Shown here: in pieces, positions 11,022-21,611 of the stretch
Numbering within the stretch: the first letter of the stretch is position 1
How the letters are laid out: the number at the start of each line of letters is the position of its first letter
Source: Endotrypanum monterogeii
Lineage: Eukaryota; Euglenozoa; Kinetoplastea; Trypanosomatida; Trypanosomatidae
DNA: 64,000 nucleotides
Direction of reading: 5' to 3'
Assembly: GCA_000333855.2 (NCBI GenBank)
Contig: CM007343.1
Coordinates: forward strand, 205,783-269,782
The notes under the pieces: model-generated
Databases searched by the model: none
The model's input: the letters and a program-made list of their open reading frames with translations, nothing else
What the model was told of the DNA's origin: nothing
Translations under genes and position numbers: made by a program

Positions 11022-11495
11022 TCACACAACGTCGCCACGCGGGCGGCTATTAGGTGGTCTCGAACCAGCTGCGAAGGACTGTGGTAACGTTACCGCTGCA
11101 CCTGCCCCGCCGCCCACCCATCCCAGCATACCTGCGTCACACAGCATCCCTTGAGAAGGAAAACCCTTGACAGTTGTCTTGGCCACGATCTCGCCCTTCA
11201 CATCTGCCCCGACGCAAGCCACAACAACGTGATCCCCCTGTTTTACGTTGGTCGCGGCCGTCACGACCGGGATCGGCGCCCCTTGGCCTACATTGATTTG
11301 CAGGCGCTTCAGCTTGGTGTTGGGCGCGTCTTCACATTCCATAATCACACCAACGCAGATATGCGCATACTGATCGTCGTCATCCGCGGTGGAAGCAACC
11401 TGGACTGCTGTAGGTCGGCTCGCATCGCAGGCTGCACATACTGCGTCAGCTTCCTCGTTTTCGTATTCGCACTCCGGGCACACCCACGATGACAT
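11022..11495 (-). CDS. RanBP2-type zinc finger plus tRNA-binding (EMAPII-like) domain protein
   Basis: This 157-residue protein opens with a RanBP2-type zinc finger: W4, C6-x2-C9-x3-N13-x6-C20-x2-C23. This family usually binds RNA or ubiquitin. From about residue 45 to 135 it resembles the OB-fold tRNA-binding domain of EMAPII, Arc1p, Trbp111 and some Met/Phe-tRNA synthetases: VGVI near the start, a Val-rich core, and SQGMLC near residue 114, matching the family's SQGM signature. No synthetase domain is attached, so the likely role is a tRNA- or RNA-binding accessory factor, perhaps for a multi-synthetase complex; that role is inference. It begins at the first ATG after a T9-AG acceptor, leaving only about 8 nt of 5' UTR. 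Confidence 0.87.
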   Translation of the reverse strand: MSSWVCPECEYENEEADAVCAACDASRPTAVQVASTADDDDQYAHICVGVIMECEDAPNTKLKRLQINVGQGAPIPVVTAATNVKQGDHVVVACVGADVKGEIVAKTTVKGFPSQGMLCDAGMLGWVGGGAGAAVTLPQSFAAGSRPPNSRPRGDVV

Positions 11496-12281
11496 CGATG
11501 CACCTAAAAAAAAAGTTTTTTTTGTTTCTGTTTGTTTGAGATTCTCTGTTTTTTATGGTTTATATTGTTCAAGGGTCCATGAAAGCGTCCGGATTCGCTC
11601 AATTTAACAGCGAGAACAAAAAAAAAAGTGAGATGATCGGAGTTGAGGAGGAGAAGGGGAGCAGCGAGGGAGGGATGGAGAGAAGAATTTTATGCTCGGG
11701 TGTTGGAGGCCGTTATGGAGGAGAAAGACAGTCGTCCTTTTGAGCGAGACAGAATTGTACCCTCAAAAAAAAAAAACAAATCAACAGCAACAAAAAATAT
11801 TCTTCAGAAATAGAAACGATCAAAAAAAAAAGCACACACACGGGGCCACTTAGCAGCCTTTTGATGGCGCGCTTGCGTGGAGGTGTATCTGGCGCGGGCC
11901 CTGGCACAGGAACTGCATCGTCGACACAGAGAAGGGGGGGGGGCGGAGGAGGTAATGACCTTCTTGACACATATCCCCCCTTTAGTCCTCACGTCCTTAA
12001 ATTTTTTTTTTCAGTTTCTAGAAGAGATGCTGTGAGTGTCTGTGAAGAGTTTCGCTGAAAAGAGACCGGAATGGGTCGTTTGGCGCCTTCGAGTCTCTAA
12101 CCAAGGAAAGTACAAGTTATGGCCAACGCGCTACGCTTACTGCAAACAGAGTTACGTTGAAGAAAAAAAAGCGTTGCTTGCAGCATTGGCTTGTATCCCC
12201 TCGTCTCATTCGGGAGTGGTGGTGGTGGTGGTGGTGGTGGTGGGGGTCTTGGAGGTAGGGAATGCGGATAGGAGTGCATGC
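11496..12281. other. Intergenic region
   Basis: It carries poly-A/T runs around 11506-11523 and 11766-11830, a G-run at 11933-11943 and a (GGT)n tract at about 12215-12243, which reads (ACC)n in the transcript. I see no gene. Confidence 0.8.
11504..11514 (-). promoter_or_regulatory. Trans-splice acceptor, zinc-finger gene
   Basis: Nine T residues run straight into AG (11504-11505) on the minus strand. If this site is used, the ATG at 11495 lies only about 8 nt into the mRNA body after the spliced leader. Confidence 0.55.
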
Positions 12282-13424
12282 TTACAGGTATCCGGTATTG
12301 TAGCCGATGGACACACGTTGGTCTCCAGCGGCGCGGCGCTCGTACAAGGCTCTTAATGCACGGTTTTCCCGTCGCTCCCGTCCAAGGGTTGAGAGGCGAC
12401 CGTGACCCGGTAGCAGGACTGTATTGTCTGGGTATGTTTCCAGTGTCAAGAGACTTTCCGCGAGTCGCTCCGCTGACGCCCAGGGCAAGTCGACGCGCCC
12501 GACGCTATTGTAAAACAATAAGTCGCCGGTGAAAAGAAGCCGCTCGCGCGGGAGCGACAGCATCATGTGTCCAGGTGAGTGACCTGGTGTAAAAACGTAA
12601 TGCAGCAAGGAATGAGGACCAAACTCGTAAAAGGAGGTGGAGCGGTTTGTTGCGCTGGAAAGAAGAATGTCATTTGAGCGGACCAGCTGCTGTGGCAGTT
12701 TGCGCTGTGATGTAGAGTTGCGATTACGGGTTACTGGCTCGGCGTTGTCCGCACCCTCCTCATCGGCAGCGGCTGCCTCCTTCAAGGCGCGCTCCTGCTC
12801 GGTCAGCTGATGCGCGTACGTGTAGTAGCTGTACAAACTGTTCTGTAGTAGTGGCAGCGGCTGCCGCATCTCCTCGACGCGACCATAGCGTTCACAGGCG
12901 CGTGGGAAAGCGTCCACCCAGGACTGCTCCGCCGGGCACCACATCAACCCCAACCGCACGTGGAAATGCTCCTCCATCACGGCGATGAACGCGTTGAGGT
13001 TAACAATGCAGTCAACATGGCAGTGTGTTAGAAAGAAGTGTGTTGGACATAGTCCAGATGTGGCGATGAAGGAGACCCAATCATCAGGCCAGTCATCCGC
13101 TGCATCGATGAAGATGCATTCCTTCTTTTCTTTTTGCACTAGAAGGAATTGGTTTCCAGCGAAACCGTTCGCGTAGTTACGCCCTGCGACCAACAGGTGT
13201 GGGGTTTCATGGAGGACAGAGATAGGCCGCACATCGCGCCGCGACACACGAGGAATGCCTATTGGTGTGTTTTTGTTGCCATACTTGAGGAAGTGCTCGT
13301 GTCGGTTTAGTTGGTTTGTGAGAGAGGTGAGATTTGGCTGAAAGGTACACAGCAGCGGGGCTGCAGGCCGGAGCGGCCCGACGCCGATGCGCGCCACCTG
13401 GAGCGATCGACAGAGCTGGATCAT
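12282..13424 (-). CDS. Metallo-beta-lactamase fold hydrolase, glyoxalase-II-like, with an altered metal motif
   Basis: This 380-residue protein has the landmarks of the family in order: THCHVDC (H134, H136, D138), TPGHSPGH (H282), FTGD (D301) and PGHG (H341). The GRVDLP segment after FTGD and the VLLPGHG ending resemble YcbL-type glyoxalase II enzymes, which hydrolyse thioesters such as S-lactoylglutathione or trypanothione. The usual last His of HxHxDH is Cys139, a possible but unusual zinc ligand. An insertion of about 70 residues rich in Ala/Asp/Asn (near 195-265) separates the two halves. The basic, hydroxylated N-terminus lacks acidic residues for about 40 positions and could be a mitochondrial presequence. 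The start is the first ATG after an acceptor at 13516-13517. Confidence 0.9.
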   Translation of the reverse strand: MIQLCRSLQVARIGVGPLRPAAPLLCTFQPNLTSLTNQLNRHEHFLKYGNKNTPIGIPRVSRRDVRPISVLHETPHLLVAGRNYANGFAGNQFLLVQKEKKECIFIDAADDWPDDWVSFIATSGLCPTHFFLTHCHVDCIVNLNAFIAVMEEHFHVRLGLMWCPAEQSWVDAFPRACERYGRVEEMRQPLPLLQNSLYSYYTYAHQLTEQERALKEAAAADEEGADNAEPVTRNRNSTSQRKLPQQLVRSNDILLSSATNRSTSFYEFGPHSLLHYVFTPGHSPGHMMLSLPRERLLFTGDLLFYNSVGRVDLPWASAERLAESLLTLETYPDNTVLLPGHGRLSTLGRERRENRALRALYERRAAGDQRVSIGYNTGYL

Positions 13425-15409
13425 TGCACAAGCGGTGGGGCGTCTATCTGTGTTGAACTTATCTACGTTGTTTTATTTTTTCCAAGTGCAGCAGCGCTGC
13501 TGCTCAGGGAGAATCCTTCAAGGCGTAGCAGAGGAGGAGAGGTTCCCTTTTTCCCCTAAATCACACAGCACTTATGGGCTGTTACGCTACAGCTGTGCCG
13601 TGTACCTCGGTAAACACATGAAAGGTCAGGGATCAGGGATGGCGACTTGGGGGGGGGGGGAAGGGATAAACGAGTTGATGGAAACTACTGAGTACGCACC
13701 GGCCAACTGAAGGCGGGGCATCTACCGTGGCGAAGGTGTCTCTGTCCCACAAGGGTGGCGATGGCTTTGTTCAAGGAGACTACGACGAATGGGGAAGAGA
13801 GTATGGAAGGGGAGAAGGGACGGGAGCAAGAGTTCCAGGAAAAGAAAGGGGGGGGTCGTTCAGTACAGAAATAAAGCAAGGGAATCTGTTGCCGCACTCA
13901 TGGATGAGACAACTCCCGCGGCGTTTATCTTTTTCTTTTTTTCGTGTCTTAGTACACAGTGCTTCGTACCCCCTTTCCCAGGTATACATATATATATATA
14001 TATACACATATTCTCCAGTTGAAGCATCACATACGGACTGGAGCTCAGACTGGATGTATAGAGCCAGCAAGAAGAAAAAAAATTCACTACTTGCGGCAGC
14101 GGGGGATGTGTGGGTGGGTGGGGGATAGAGAGGGAGGTCAACAAAGAACACAGACAGGGGGCATCCTGGGGTGGGAAAAACGAGACCCTGCGCGCAGCGT
14201 TGCGAAGTTCAATATATATATATATATACATATATACGAGGAAAGAAAAGTGTTTAGGGCTTTGAATGAAATAAAGAGTGAGCTAGCTGGGCAAGTGTGT
14301 AGGGGGGGGGGGAAGAACGAGGAACCGTCGAGGGTCGAGCATACACAGACAGCAATAAATATGACACATCGAGTCGCGTGGAATCGCCTGCGATTCAACG
14401 TGTAGATTTGTGCTGCAAAACGAGAGAACCATAGGGGGCGGGGGGTTAAGCGACGCGACTGAAATCGGGAATCGTGTCAACACTTAATTTTTTTTTTGGG
14501 GGACCTAATCCACGTATATTTCGGTGCTGCTGTGTCACTTCTGTTTTCTTTCTGTAGTAGTTCTTCCATATGCTTTTTCTTCGTCGGATACAGCATCTTC
14601 ACCACGACATAGAAGTCCCCTGCAAGATATTATCCACCGGGCTCCAGCATCTCCCACAAATAATATATATGCGTGTATACACGGACGAGGAGAGCGGCGC
14701 ATGTAGGAGGAGGAAGAGGGAGAAAAAAAGGGCAGGGAGTCTTGTAAGAAGCCACATCCCTCTTATTTCGAAACGGATAAAAAAAAAAAAGCTGCTTCGG
14801 AAAGTTGCATGAATGGAAAAAAAAAGGGAGAACAACCGAGCGAGTCAGCGCACACACGCACACACATCTATCCAGACGTAAGCTCAAAGGGAAAAATGGG
14901 AGGAATTAATTGTTTTCACCTAGGATCGTAGCGTAAGTGTGCAAATAAGAACAAAATAATAATAATAATATATATACATATATACATATATATGTGTGTG
15001 TGTGTGCACATCAAAAAATAAAGAAAACGAAAATAAAAAACCAAGAGAAAATGATGACCATAATGCATCGAATTATTTCCCACTTCGGTTAGAAAAAAAA
15101 AAGGAAGCAAAACACATAAGAAGGCGAAAAAGGGGTGGTTAGAAAAAAAAAAAAACAACAACAGTGATCTCCTCTTGGTCGAGTGTATTTTTTCCTTCTT
15201 TTTCCGAGCCCGTGGAGGAAAATTTTTTCCTTAAATTTTACGGTAATGAGAAGATTTGTTATGGACGAATGCAGCGAAGAAGGTTGGGGGTTGGGGGAGG
15301 GTCGAGTCTTGGGGTGGTGAGCACATCTCCCCCTTTCCCCTCACACCTGTTGCACCACTACCGCTTACCATTCTTTAAATTCAACCCCCTCTTTCTTTTT
15401 TCCACCCTT
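13425..15409. other. Intergenic region, low complexity
   Basis: It contains (TA)n at 13987-14003 and 14213-14229, G-runs at 13650-13659 and 14302-14311, and many A/T homopolymers. ORFs on both strands between 13700 and 14400 follow the (TA)n and G-runs and overlap one another, so I do not call them genes. Confidence 0.8.
13516..13545 (-). promoter_or_regulatory. Trans-splice acceptor, metallo-beta-lactamase gene
   Basis: A C/T-rich tract (complement of 13527-13545) is followed by its first AG at 13516-13517. The next ATG downstream is the proposed start at 13424, giving a 5' UTR of about 90 nt. Confidence 0.5.
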
Positions 15410-16096
15410 TCATGCAGCATGAGTGGGGGAACGCTTGAGGTGTGACACACGTGAACCACGGACGATTGCACGGATTGCCATCACAGAGATGGCAATGCTG
15501 GTGAGCAGTATGGTGTTTTTCGCTGACCGAGGCAAATCGTCCACTCGCCCCCCGAGGCGAGAGCCGGCGTAGCCGTAGTAGTTCACTGCAAGGGACACCG
15601 TGGCAAGGAGGACACCGAGCAGATATCCGGCAACGACTTGCGCAACAGTGTGGTGACCTCGAATTACCCGAAGACATGCAACGTAGAGGCTGAACGCTGC
15701 CACCGATGCCTGCAGCAGTCGTACATACGTTAGCGGGAGAGTTAGGCGGGTCGACATATCCAACACCGTCTGCTTCGAACAGCCACCTGCTGCAGTGTTC
15801 GCTGCATATCGCTGTACACCATAGATCACCACCAGGCTGATGAACGAGAGGCTTGTGGCGTGGTTGCTGGGCATACCTGGACTCCGCTTTCGGGCACCAG
15901 GCGGCCTGGGTTGCTTTACAACGCGCTTTAGTCCTTTGCTAGCCGCGGCCGCGATACATGCGCAACTCGTCAAGAAAGGAACCACAACAGTACCGGGGAA
16001 AAATTGTAGCATGTACAGGTTTGCGAGTTCAAGAGCGCCGATGACCCCGTAAGTACAACTTTTGTCGACCAAACAATTGATATAAGATAGGGACAT
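15410..16096 (-). CDS. PAP2-superfamily phosphatase, dolichyldiphosphatase-like
   Basis: This 228-residue polytopic membrane protein has all three PAP2 motifs: Kx6RP (K57, R64, P65), the PSGH-type motif as PSNH (76-79, with the catalytic His79), and Rx5Hx3Q (R143, H149, Q153). The Gln in place of the usual Asp in the third motif, and GMPS before the His, match the dolichyldiphosphatase branch (DOLPP1/CWH8). Those ER enzymes recycle dolichyl pyrophosphate released by N-glycosylation, with the active site on the lumenal side. Hydrophobic segments flank each motif. A relative acting on another polyprenyl or lipid pyrophosphate, such as plant LPP-gamma, cannot be excluded. The length is close to that of DOLPP1. 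Confidence 0.88.
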   Translation of the reverse strand: MSLSYINCLVDKSCTYGVIGALELANLYMLQFFPGTVVVPFLTSCACIAAAASKGLKRVVKQPRPPGARKRSPGMPSNHATSLSFISLVVIYGVQRYAANTAAGGCSKQTVLDMSTRLTLPLTYVRLLQASVAAFSLYVACLRVIRGHHTVAQVVAGYLLGVLLATVSLAVNYYGYAGSRLGGRVDDLPRSAKNTILLTSIAISVMAIRAIVRGSRVSHLKRSPTHAA

Positions 16097-16163
16097 GATT
16101 TTTTTCCCGCCCTCTTTTTGTGGAATGTCGAAATGGGTGTGATGTAAAACTATAAATATATAA

Positions 16164-16218
<55 letters not shown>

Positions 16219-18394
16219 TATATAAATATATATTCGCGTGTGTGTGTCGATACGTATGTGCGGGTTTAAAAGGGAAATCGCAACTGGGTCTGCACGGGGG
16301 GTGCTGTGTGTTTTTTTTTTAAAAAATGTTTCCGTAGTTGTTGCGTTTTTAAAATAAAAATAAAAAGTATGATGATAAAATTACTCCTACAATATATACA
16401 CTCAATGAGCAACAAACAATAATAATCGTAGTAGAGGGTCCCTGGAGGGAGTTGCACTGTCTGAGGGGGAGCGGGAAGGAAATGGTAAGAAAAATAGATC
16501 CTTTTTGTTGTTGTTGTTTGTTTGTTACAGTGCTCGAGCTAGATGGTAGCTAAACACCATTGAATGCAGAAGCCAAGGGGGGAGGGGGAGGGAGGGGGGG
16601 GGAACAGAGTTAATAAAGTAGATCGCCTGCGAAGAGGGCTCGAGACGGTCAAAAGGCACACACCTTGTGAGGGCGAAAGAATAATCGGTTGGGCTACACT
16701 GGACGCAGTCCTGCCCAACCACACACGAAAGAATAGAAATGAGCAAAGGAAAAAGGGAAAAACGAGAGAAGCCAAGTGGAAGAAATGGAGTATGAATATG
16801 CGTGTGTGCGTGCGTGGAGGAGGGACGAGATAATCAGTCGAAGGACAGAGAATTGTAAAGAGACGGAGGGCGTTTGTCTTCGTTATTCAAGAGGCAAAGC
16901 GAGAGGGGGGGGGCGTAGAGTACAGAACAAGGGGGCGATATTGACCATAGATGCACATCGAGAAGAAATGGTAAATCGTGGAGTATGTGGTGTTGCATTT
17001 GAGTGTGGGTGCGACAATCTCTCAGAAGCCATCTAACACTCACATAGATGATACGAAATATGCGTTCATGTATCCTTTCAGATGGGCTTTCCTCTTCCCA
17101 AGACAGAGAGAGGGGGGACGCGTTCCTCGTTCGAGAAGCGCATCTGCATAGGTGTACAGACCCCAAAGTTGTATATATATATATATATATATATACATGC
17201 ATGCGTGTGTGTGTGTGTGTGTGTTACCATGAACGTGCCATTATGTGTGATTGCTTGACCAATGTGTCTCTGCGCGACTATCCCACTTGCTGTAATGGCT
17301 TCGGTAAAATGAATACACATGCAAAGTTTTTTTTTTTTTCACTCCTTATTTGTGGTGCCCCGAGTCACACAGAAACAAAAACCCAAGAAGAACCAAAAAA
17401 CAACAACAACTGCGGAACAACAACAAAAAGGGGGAGTGTGATGGTGGTGGTGGCGAGTGAGGGGGAAAGGGGAGAATGGAAACCTGGACTCGAGTGGAGA
17501 AATAAATATATATTTTTGTGTCATTGCCAGATGGTGCATCTCCCAGTGTGCCCAGAGGTTACCTTTTCTGAAACGCAGTGAAAGCAGTCGAGTGCCACAT
17601 TGTGGTGCTTAACGATATCCTTTAACGGGGTCCCGCAATCGTGCTGGCAATCTGTTACGTGGGGCAAATCGACCCATCTTGCTCGTCTGCTCAGCATTTT
17701 TTGGCATAACAGAGGAAGGGAGAGGTGAGGTGAGGTGAGGTGAGTGGGGGCTCATCGATTTCCTCGTTTTGTGTAGGAAAATTCCCGCTGTTCGCGTCGC
17801 TCTATCCCTTGTCGTGAACCAGGATAGTGTATGGATGCCTTCACAGTGAATACTGTTATCGCCCTGGACCGAATTCCATCAGCACTCACCGCACAAAAGG
17901 TTGGCAGCATCCGCGTCAGCCAGAATGGCACACGTGGCAGGGCCAAGAGGACGGAAACAAACAAAGGTGTTGGTCGTGGTCGTGGTCAGGGGGGGGGAGG
18001 GCATCCCGGGGGGATCGGCTTTCTTAAGCATCGTTTCTGTGGATTTATCTGAATTCTATGTTTTTCTTGTCTACCCACCACCACACACACAAACGCAACA
18101 GCCAAGAGCGGAAATACTTTCTGAAACTGTGTCATCCGAAACTCCCTCTTATTCTTTTGTAGCCCCCCCCCCTTCCTTCCCACCCCCCGTGCCGCTCGAC
18201 TCATCGAGGGTAGAGCACAGGGGAGAAGGCGAGAAGGCGAGAAGCGGCAGCTAATCTGCCTTCCGTTGTCCGAAAACACCTGAAGAGATGTACAAACAAA
18301 ATATTGCAGAGATATATGCAATGCATACACCTCTGTGGAGCAAGCTTATAAGTCACAGAGTAGACCTCCTCTTTTCTTCGAGGGATCTCCCCGG
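16097..18394. other. Intergenic region with long (TA)n and (GT)n
   Basis: This 2.3 kb holds (TA)n at 16177-16215 and 17172-17195, (GT)n at 17205-17224, a GGTGA repeat at 17724-17743 and several purine/G runs that read as pyrimidine tracts in the transcript. The stretch 17580-17960 is of ordinary complexity but has no convincing ORF. Confidence 0.8.
16177..16215. repeat. (TA)n microsatellite, about 39 bp
   Basis: Alternating TA, flanked by imperfect TA/GT sequence from 16150 to 16260. It lies in the 5' flank of the PAP2 gene. Confidence 0.95.
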
Positions 18395-21300
18395 TCACCG
18401 GTAGCGATAGCGAATAATAGGTACATCCACTTCGTCGTCGTCTCCAATCATGCCCGTAACCACAAGGTCGAAGTAGTTGATGCCGTCGTACAGTTTTTCA
18501 CCTTTCTCCTGAGCGACCTCAGACACACGCTTTTCCTTGTCTTTCGCCTTTCCACCAAACTCGGTGTAAATCATTTTCCCATTCGTAAGCGCGATCATAA
18601 ATATTTCCAGCTCGTAGCGGTCGTGTAGAAGCTGTACCAACTCCCTAACGGGCATGTCACGACCCTCCGCCACATCGATGCGGTCCCAGATGCCCCACCG
18701 GAGCTTTTTGCCGCTTGGTAACGAGTAGGTGCGACTTTGCGCAACGATGGGGTCGGAGAAGGCCACAAAGGGAAGGGCGATGTTCACAAAGGCACTGCGG
18801 AAGAGGGTGACCAGCTTTTCCGGCTCCTCGTCCGCGCCTGGTTGGAGTTTCACGGCGTGGCTGCTCCCCGCTCCATTGGTCGGGGTTTGGCGTTCGTGGT
18901 GGAATTGGATGAGGAGATACTTGAGCACTTCAAAGCCGACCAACCCCGTGACGAGAGACGTGGTGGTGACCATGGCGGGGATGATGTTGCCTGCTATACG
19001 CTTTGTTTGGTTGAAGTCAGCAACCGGAATGCCGTAGGCTCGTGCACGCAGGTTGGAGCAGTAGGTGATGAACTGCACGTGGTGGTTCGTGATATCGTCC
19101 TTGTCGAACTCCTCGGCGCTCATGCGGCGAGAGCCAAACTTGGCGACGTGAGGAAGCTGCTCTACACTCAACTCGTTAGCGCAGGTCGTCTGTTGCGACG
19201 TCTGCTTCTCCGAGGTGGCGAAGACGACGTGGCGTGGCACGAAGTCGGGAACCCCCACGGCGGCCGCCTCTCTCATCGTTTCCTCCCGGGACAGCGAGAG
19301 CGCCGGTAGTCCATACACCCTGGCGAAGAGGCAGGCGCAGTGGTACACAAATTCGGCGTCGTGCTCCGAGGCGGCGTCGAACTCCTGGGGTGTTGGGGGC
19401 TTCTTGGCTCCGCTCCAGAACAGCTGTCCGTCCTCTGTCCGCTTATCGAGCGGGATGTTGTGCAGAAGCTGGCGGAAGCTCTCATTGAAGTGTTCTTGAT
19501 ACAGCAGGCGCGCTAGACGCACACAATCTTGCTCGTTCTCAGGCCACCGGCTCAGCGCATCGTTCACGTTGTGCATGACCATATTTGCAGCAGCCGGGTC
19601 ATTGCGCAGGTTGTCTGCGAAGGCGGCGGGGTCACTCAAGTACTGGTTCACGTCCGCTGGCACACTGACGAAGATCAGGTGAAACAGGTCACGCGCCCAC
19701 TGAATCGTATGTTCAATCGCGTTGGGGAAATTCTTCAGCGTACAGAGCGGAATTCCCTTCTCCGGCGGATCGTAGCTGCTACTGTAGCTTTCCGTTACAT
19801 ACGGAATGACAGGCTGCATGTTGCACTTAGTGCCGAGGGTTCCGCTTTCCAAAAGCGGTTTTTGATAAAACAGACAGCGGCTATCGACGTATTTTCGACT
19901 CATCACATTGTCTAGCGCGTTGAGAATGATCGCCTGCTGTGCCCAGAAGTCTTCGTGAAAGATCGCCTCCGTCTCGGGTGCCATCTTGGCCTCGTACGGT
20001 GTTATCTTTACCTCGTCGTTGATCTGGTTAGCTGCTTCAGCGGCCACGACAGACTTCGGGCGGCCAATGTGGTGGTTGCGGAAAAGAAACTGCCGAGACA
20101 AGTTGCTCATTTCGATAGTGTCCATATCTGTGATGGACACCTCACCCAGTCCCATCAAGACAACGTTCTTGATAAGCTCGCAGCCCAGCGCACCAGCTCC
20201 CACAATAAAAACCTTCTGACGTTGTAGGTATCGCTGGAACGCGTGTCCGAGTACCTTCTCCTGGTCGGTGTGCCGTGATGGTGTCTCTGCTGCATCGGGG
20301 AACGTTGCCGCCAACGCGGACAACGTGGACGCAGAGACAGTCTTGGCTCCAAATCGCCACAACTGCATCACCTCGCGCGCGTCGTAGTACATCCACTGGT
20401 GCAGCGGTGTGAACTTCCCACTACACACCTTCAGCGCTTCCTGTGCTGCTATGCCTCCAATGAAGCATGACATCGGGTTCATATCCCCACCAAAGACAGG
20501 GAGCAGTGTGCGCATCACGTGTGCCTCTGCGTCCGCGTCAATACCCTGCGCTGCTTTCACGATTGCGTCTACTTCAGCCGTCGAGGAGGGCGCGCGGCCG
20601 TGCTGTGCCACAGCCGTGAACATGGCGTGCAGCGTTGTAGCGGCTGTAAATTTCTCCTCCTTGTCGAAGATCGTGAGGCATTCGGGCTTACCGAGGCTTT
20701 CGGCCAGAGTCTTGTAGTGTTCTCGTCGCCCTTTTTTGGTAGTGTGCAGGTAGGCGCTCGTCCCGACATTGACGGGTTGACCAGCGCTGAGGAATTCCGA
20801 AATGCCCTTCAGACGCATGATGTGAGGTGAGATGACTTCTTCCACCTCGAAGAGTTTCCACGATGACGGAGTTTTCGGATCCGCTGTGTTGGCCTGCGGT
20901 AGGGCCGAGAGGCCGGTGAAGTATACCTTGCTACCCTTCTCGCACTCGTGGTTCTTTTCCTCGTGCAGCGTGACGAGTCCATCCGATGAGATGGCCGTGA
21001 CGACACACATGACAGTATCTTCTCCGTCTGTGTCTACAATGTCGAGTGTGTCACCACCGTCTACAAAGATGCAGCCACAGACACCACGGCTCTCGCAGCT
21101 AATAAATTTCGTCTTATTTCTCCTCGCGACATCGTTCGCCTCCACCAGGGTGGAGGTGTAAGCATTCGTGTAGATCACCACGTGCACTCCAGGAATATGC
21201 GCGAGCGGATCCCCGCCCACAGAAACGACGTCAACAAAGCGGTTGAGTTCCTTAGCAGCCTGCGCCACGACAGCACCTCTCGACTTTCCTACATCCTCTG

Positions 21301-21547
21301 GCCGCAAGAAGAAGTTGGTTCCGAGATCCTCGATGGTGACCAAAGCGTTATCCAGCACTCTCACACTCTTCACGCCGGTGAGAACAAGATTTTTGATCAC
21401 TTCAGCCCCAAGACCTCTGGCACCAACAACGAGCACATCTGTTGACCCGTACTTGGCCTGCGTTTCTGAACCCACCACATACTCCTGGCGGTTGTATAAC
21501 TGTTGCTTCAGCTCTTCTTCGGATAACATGGTCATCGATACTGCCAT
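18395..21547 (-). CDS. UBA1: Ubiquitin-activating enzyme E1
   Basis: This 1050-residue protein has full E1 architecture. The inactive adenylation half is near residue 36 (GARGLGAE). The active adenylation half is near 445 (GAGALGCELIKN), followed by TDMDTIEMSNLSRQFLF. The catalytic-cysteine motif is PLCTLKNFPNAIEHT with Cys602, close to yeast Cys600. The C-terminal ubiquitin-fold domain (after about 950) recruits E2. The enzyme adenylates ubiquitin with ATP, carries it as a thioester and passes it to E2 enzymes in cytosol and nucleus. Length is normal for the family. The N-terminus MAVSMTMLSEEEL begins at the first ATG after the acceptor at 21599-21600. Trypanosomatids can carry more than one E1 gene, so paralogy should be kept in mind. 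Confidence 0.98.
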   Translation of the reverse strand: MAVSMTMLSEEELKQQLYNRQEYVVGSETQAKYGSTDVLVVGARGLGAEVIKNLVLTGVKSVRVLDNALVTIEDLGTNFFLRPEDVGKSRGAVVAQAAKELNRFVDVVSVGGDPLAHIPGVHVVIYTNAYTSTLVEANDVARRNKTKFISCESRGVCGCIFVDGGDTLDIVDTDGEDTVMCVVTAISSDGLVTLHEEKNHECEKGSKVYFTGLSALPQANTADPKTPSSWKLFEVEEVISPHIMRLKGISEFLSAGQPVNVGTSAYLHTTKKGRREHYKTLAESLGKPECLTIFDKEEKFTAATTLHAMFTAVAQHGRAPSSTAEVDAIVKAAQGIDADAEAHVMRTLLPVFGGDMNPMSCFIGGIAAQEALKVCSGKFTPLHQWMYYDAREVMQLWRFGAKTVSASTLSALAATFPDAAETPSRHTDQEKVLGHAFQRYLQRQKVFIVGAGALGCELIKNVVLMGLGEVSITDMDTIEMSNLSRQFLFRNHHIGRPKSVVAAEAANQINDEVKITPYEAKMAPETEAIFHEDFWAQQAIILNALDNVMSRKYVDSRCLFYQKPLLESGTLGTKCNMQPVIPYVTESYSSSYDPPEKGIPLCTLKNFPNAIEHTIQWARDLFHLIFVSVPADVNQYLSDPAAFADNLRNDPAAANMVMHNVNDALSRWPENEQDCVRLARLLYQEHFNESFRQLLHNIPLDKRTEDGQLFWSGAKKPPTPQEFDAASEHDAEFVYHCACLFARVYGLPALSLSREETMREAAAVGVPDFVPRHVVFATSEKQTSQQTTCANELSVEQLPHVAKFGSRRMSAEEFDKDDITNHHVQFITYCSNLRARAYGIPVADFNQTKRIAGNIIPAMVTTTSLVTGLVGFEVLKYLLIQFHHERQTPTNGAGSSHAVKLQPGADEEPEKLVTLFRSAFVNIALPFVAFSDPIVAQSRTYSLPSGKKLRWGIWDRIDVAEGRDMPVRELVQLLHDRYELEIFMIALTNGKMIYTEFGGKAKDKEKRVSEVAQEKGEKLYDGINYFDLVVTGMIGDDDEVDVPIIRYRYR

Positions 21548-21598
21548 CTTCTTCTTTTTCTGAGTTTTCGTTTATATGCGTGTATAGGTGTCAATGCC

Positions 21599-21611
21599 CT
21601 AGAAGAGAAAA
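21599..21611 (-). promoter_or_regulatory. Trans-splice acceptor, UBA1
   Basis: TTTTCTCTTCT followed by AG at 21599-21600 on the minus strand; the 5' UTR is about 50 nt, and its first ATG is the UBA1 start. Confidence 0.65.

Noticed and set aside
18737..19309. 190-codon plus ORF inside UBA1
   Set aside because: Antisense shadow of a clearly conserved E1 domain.
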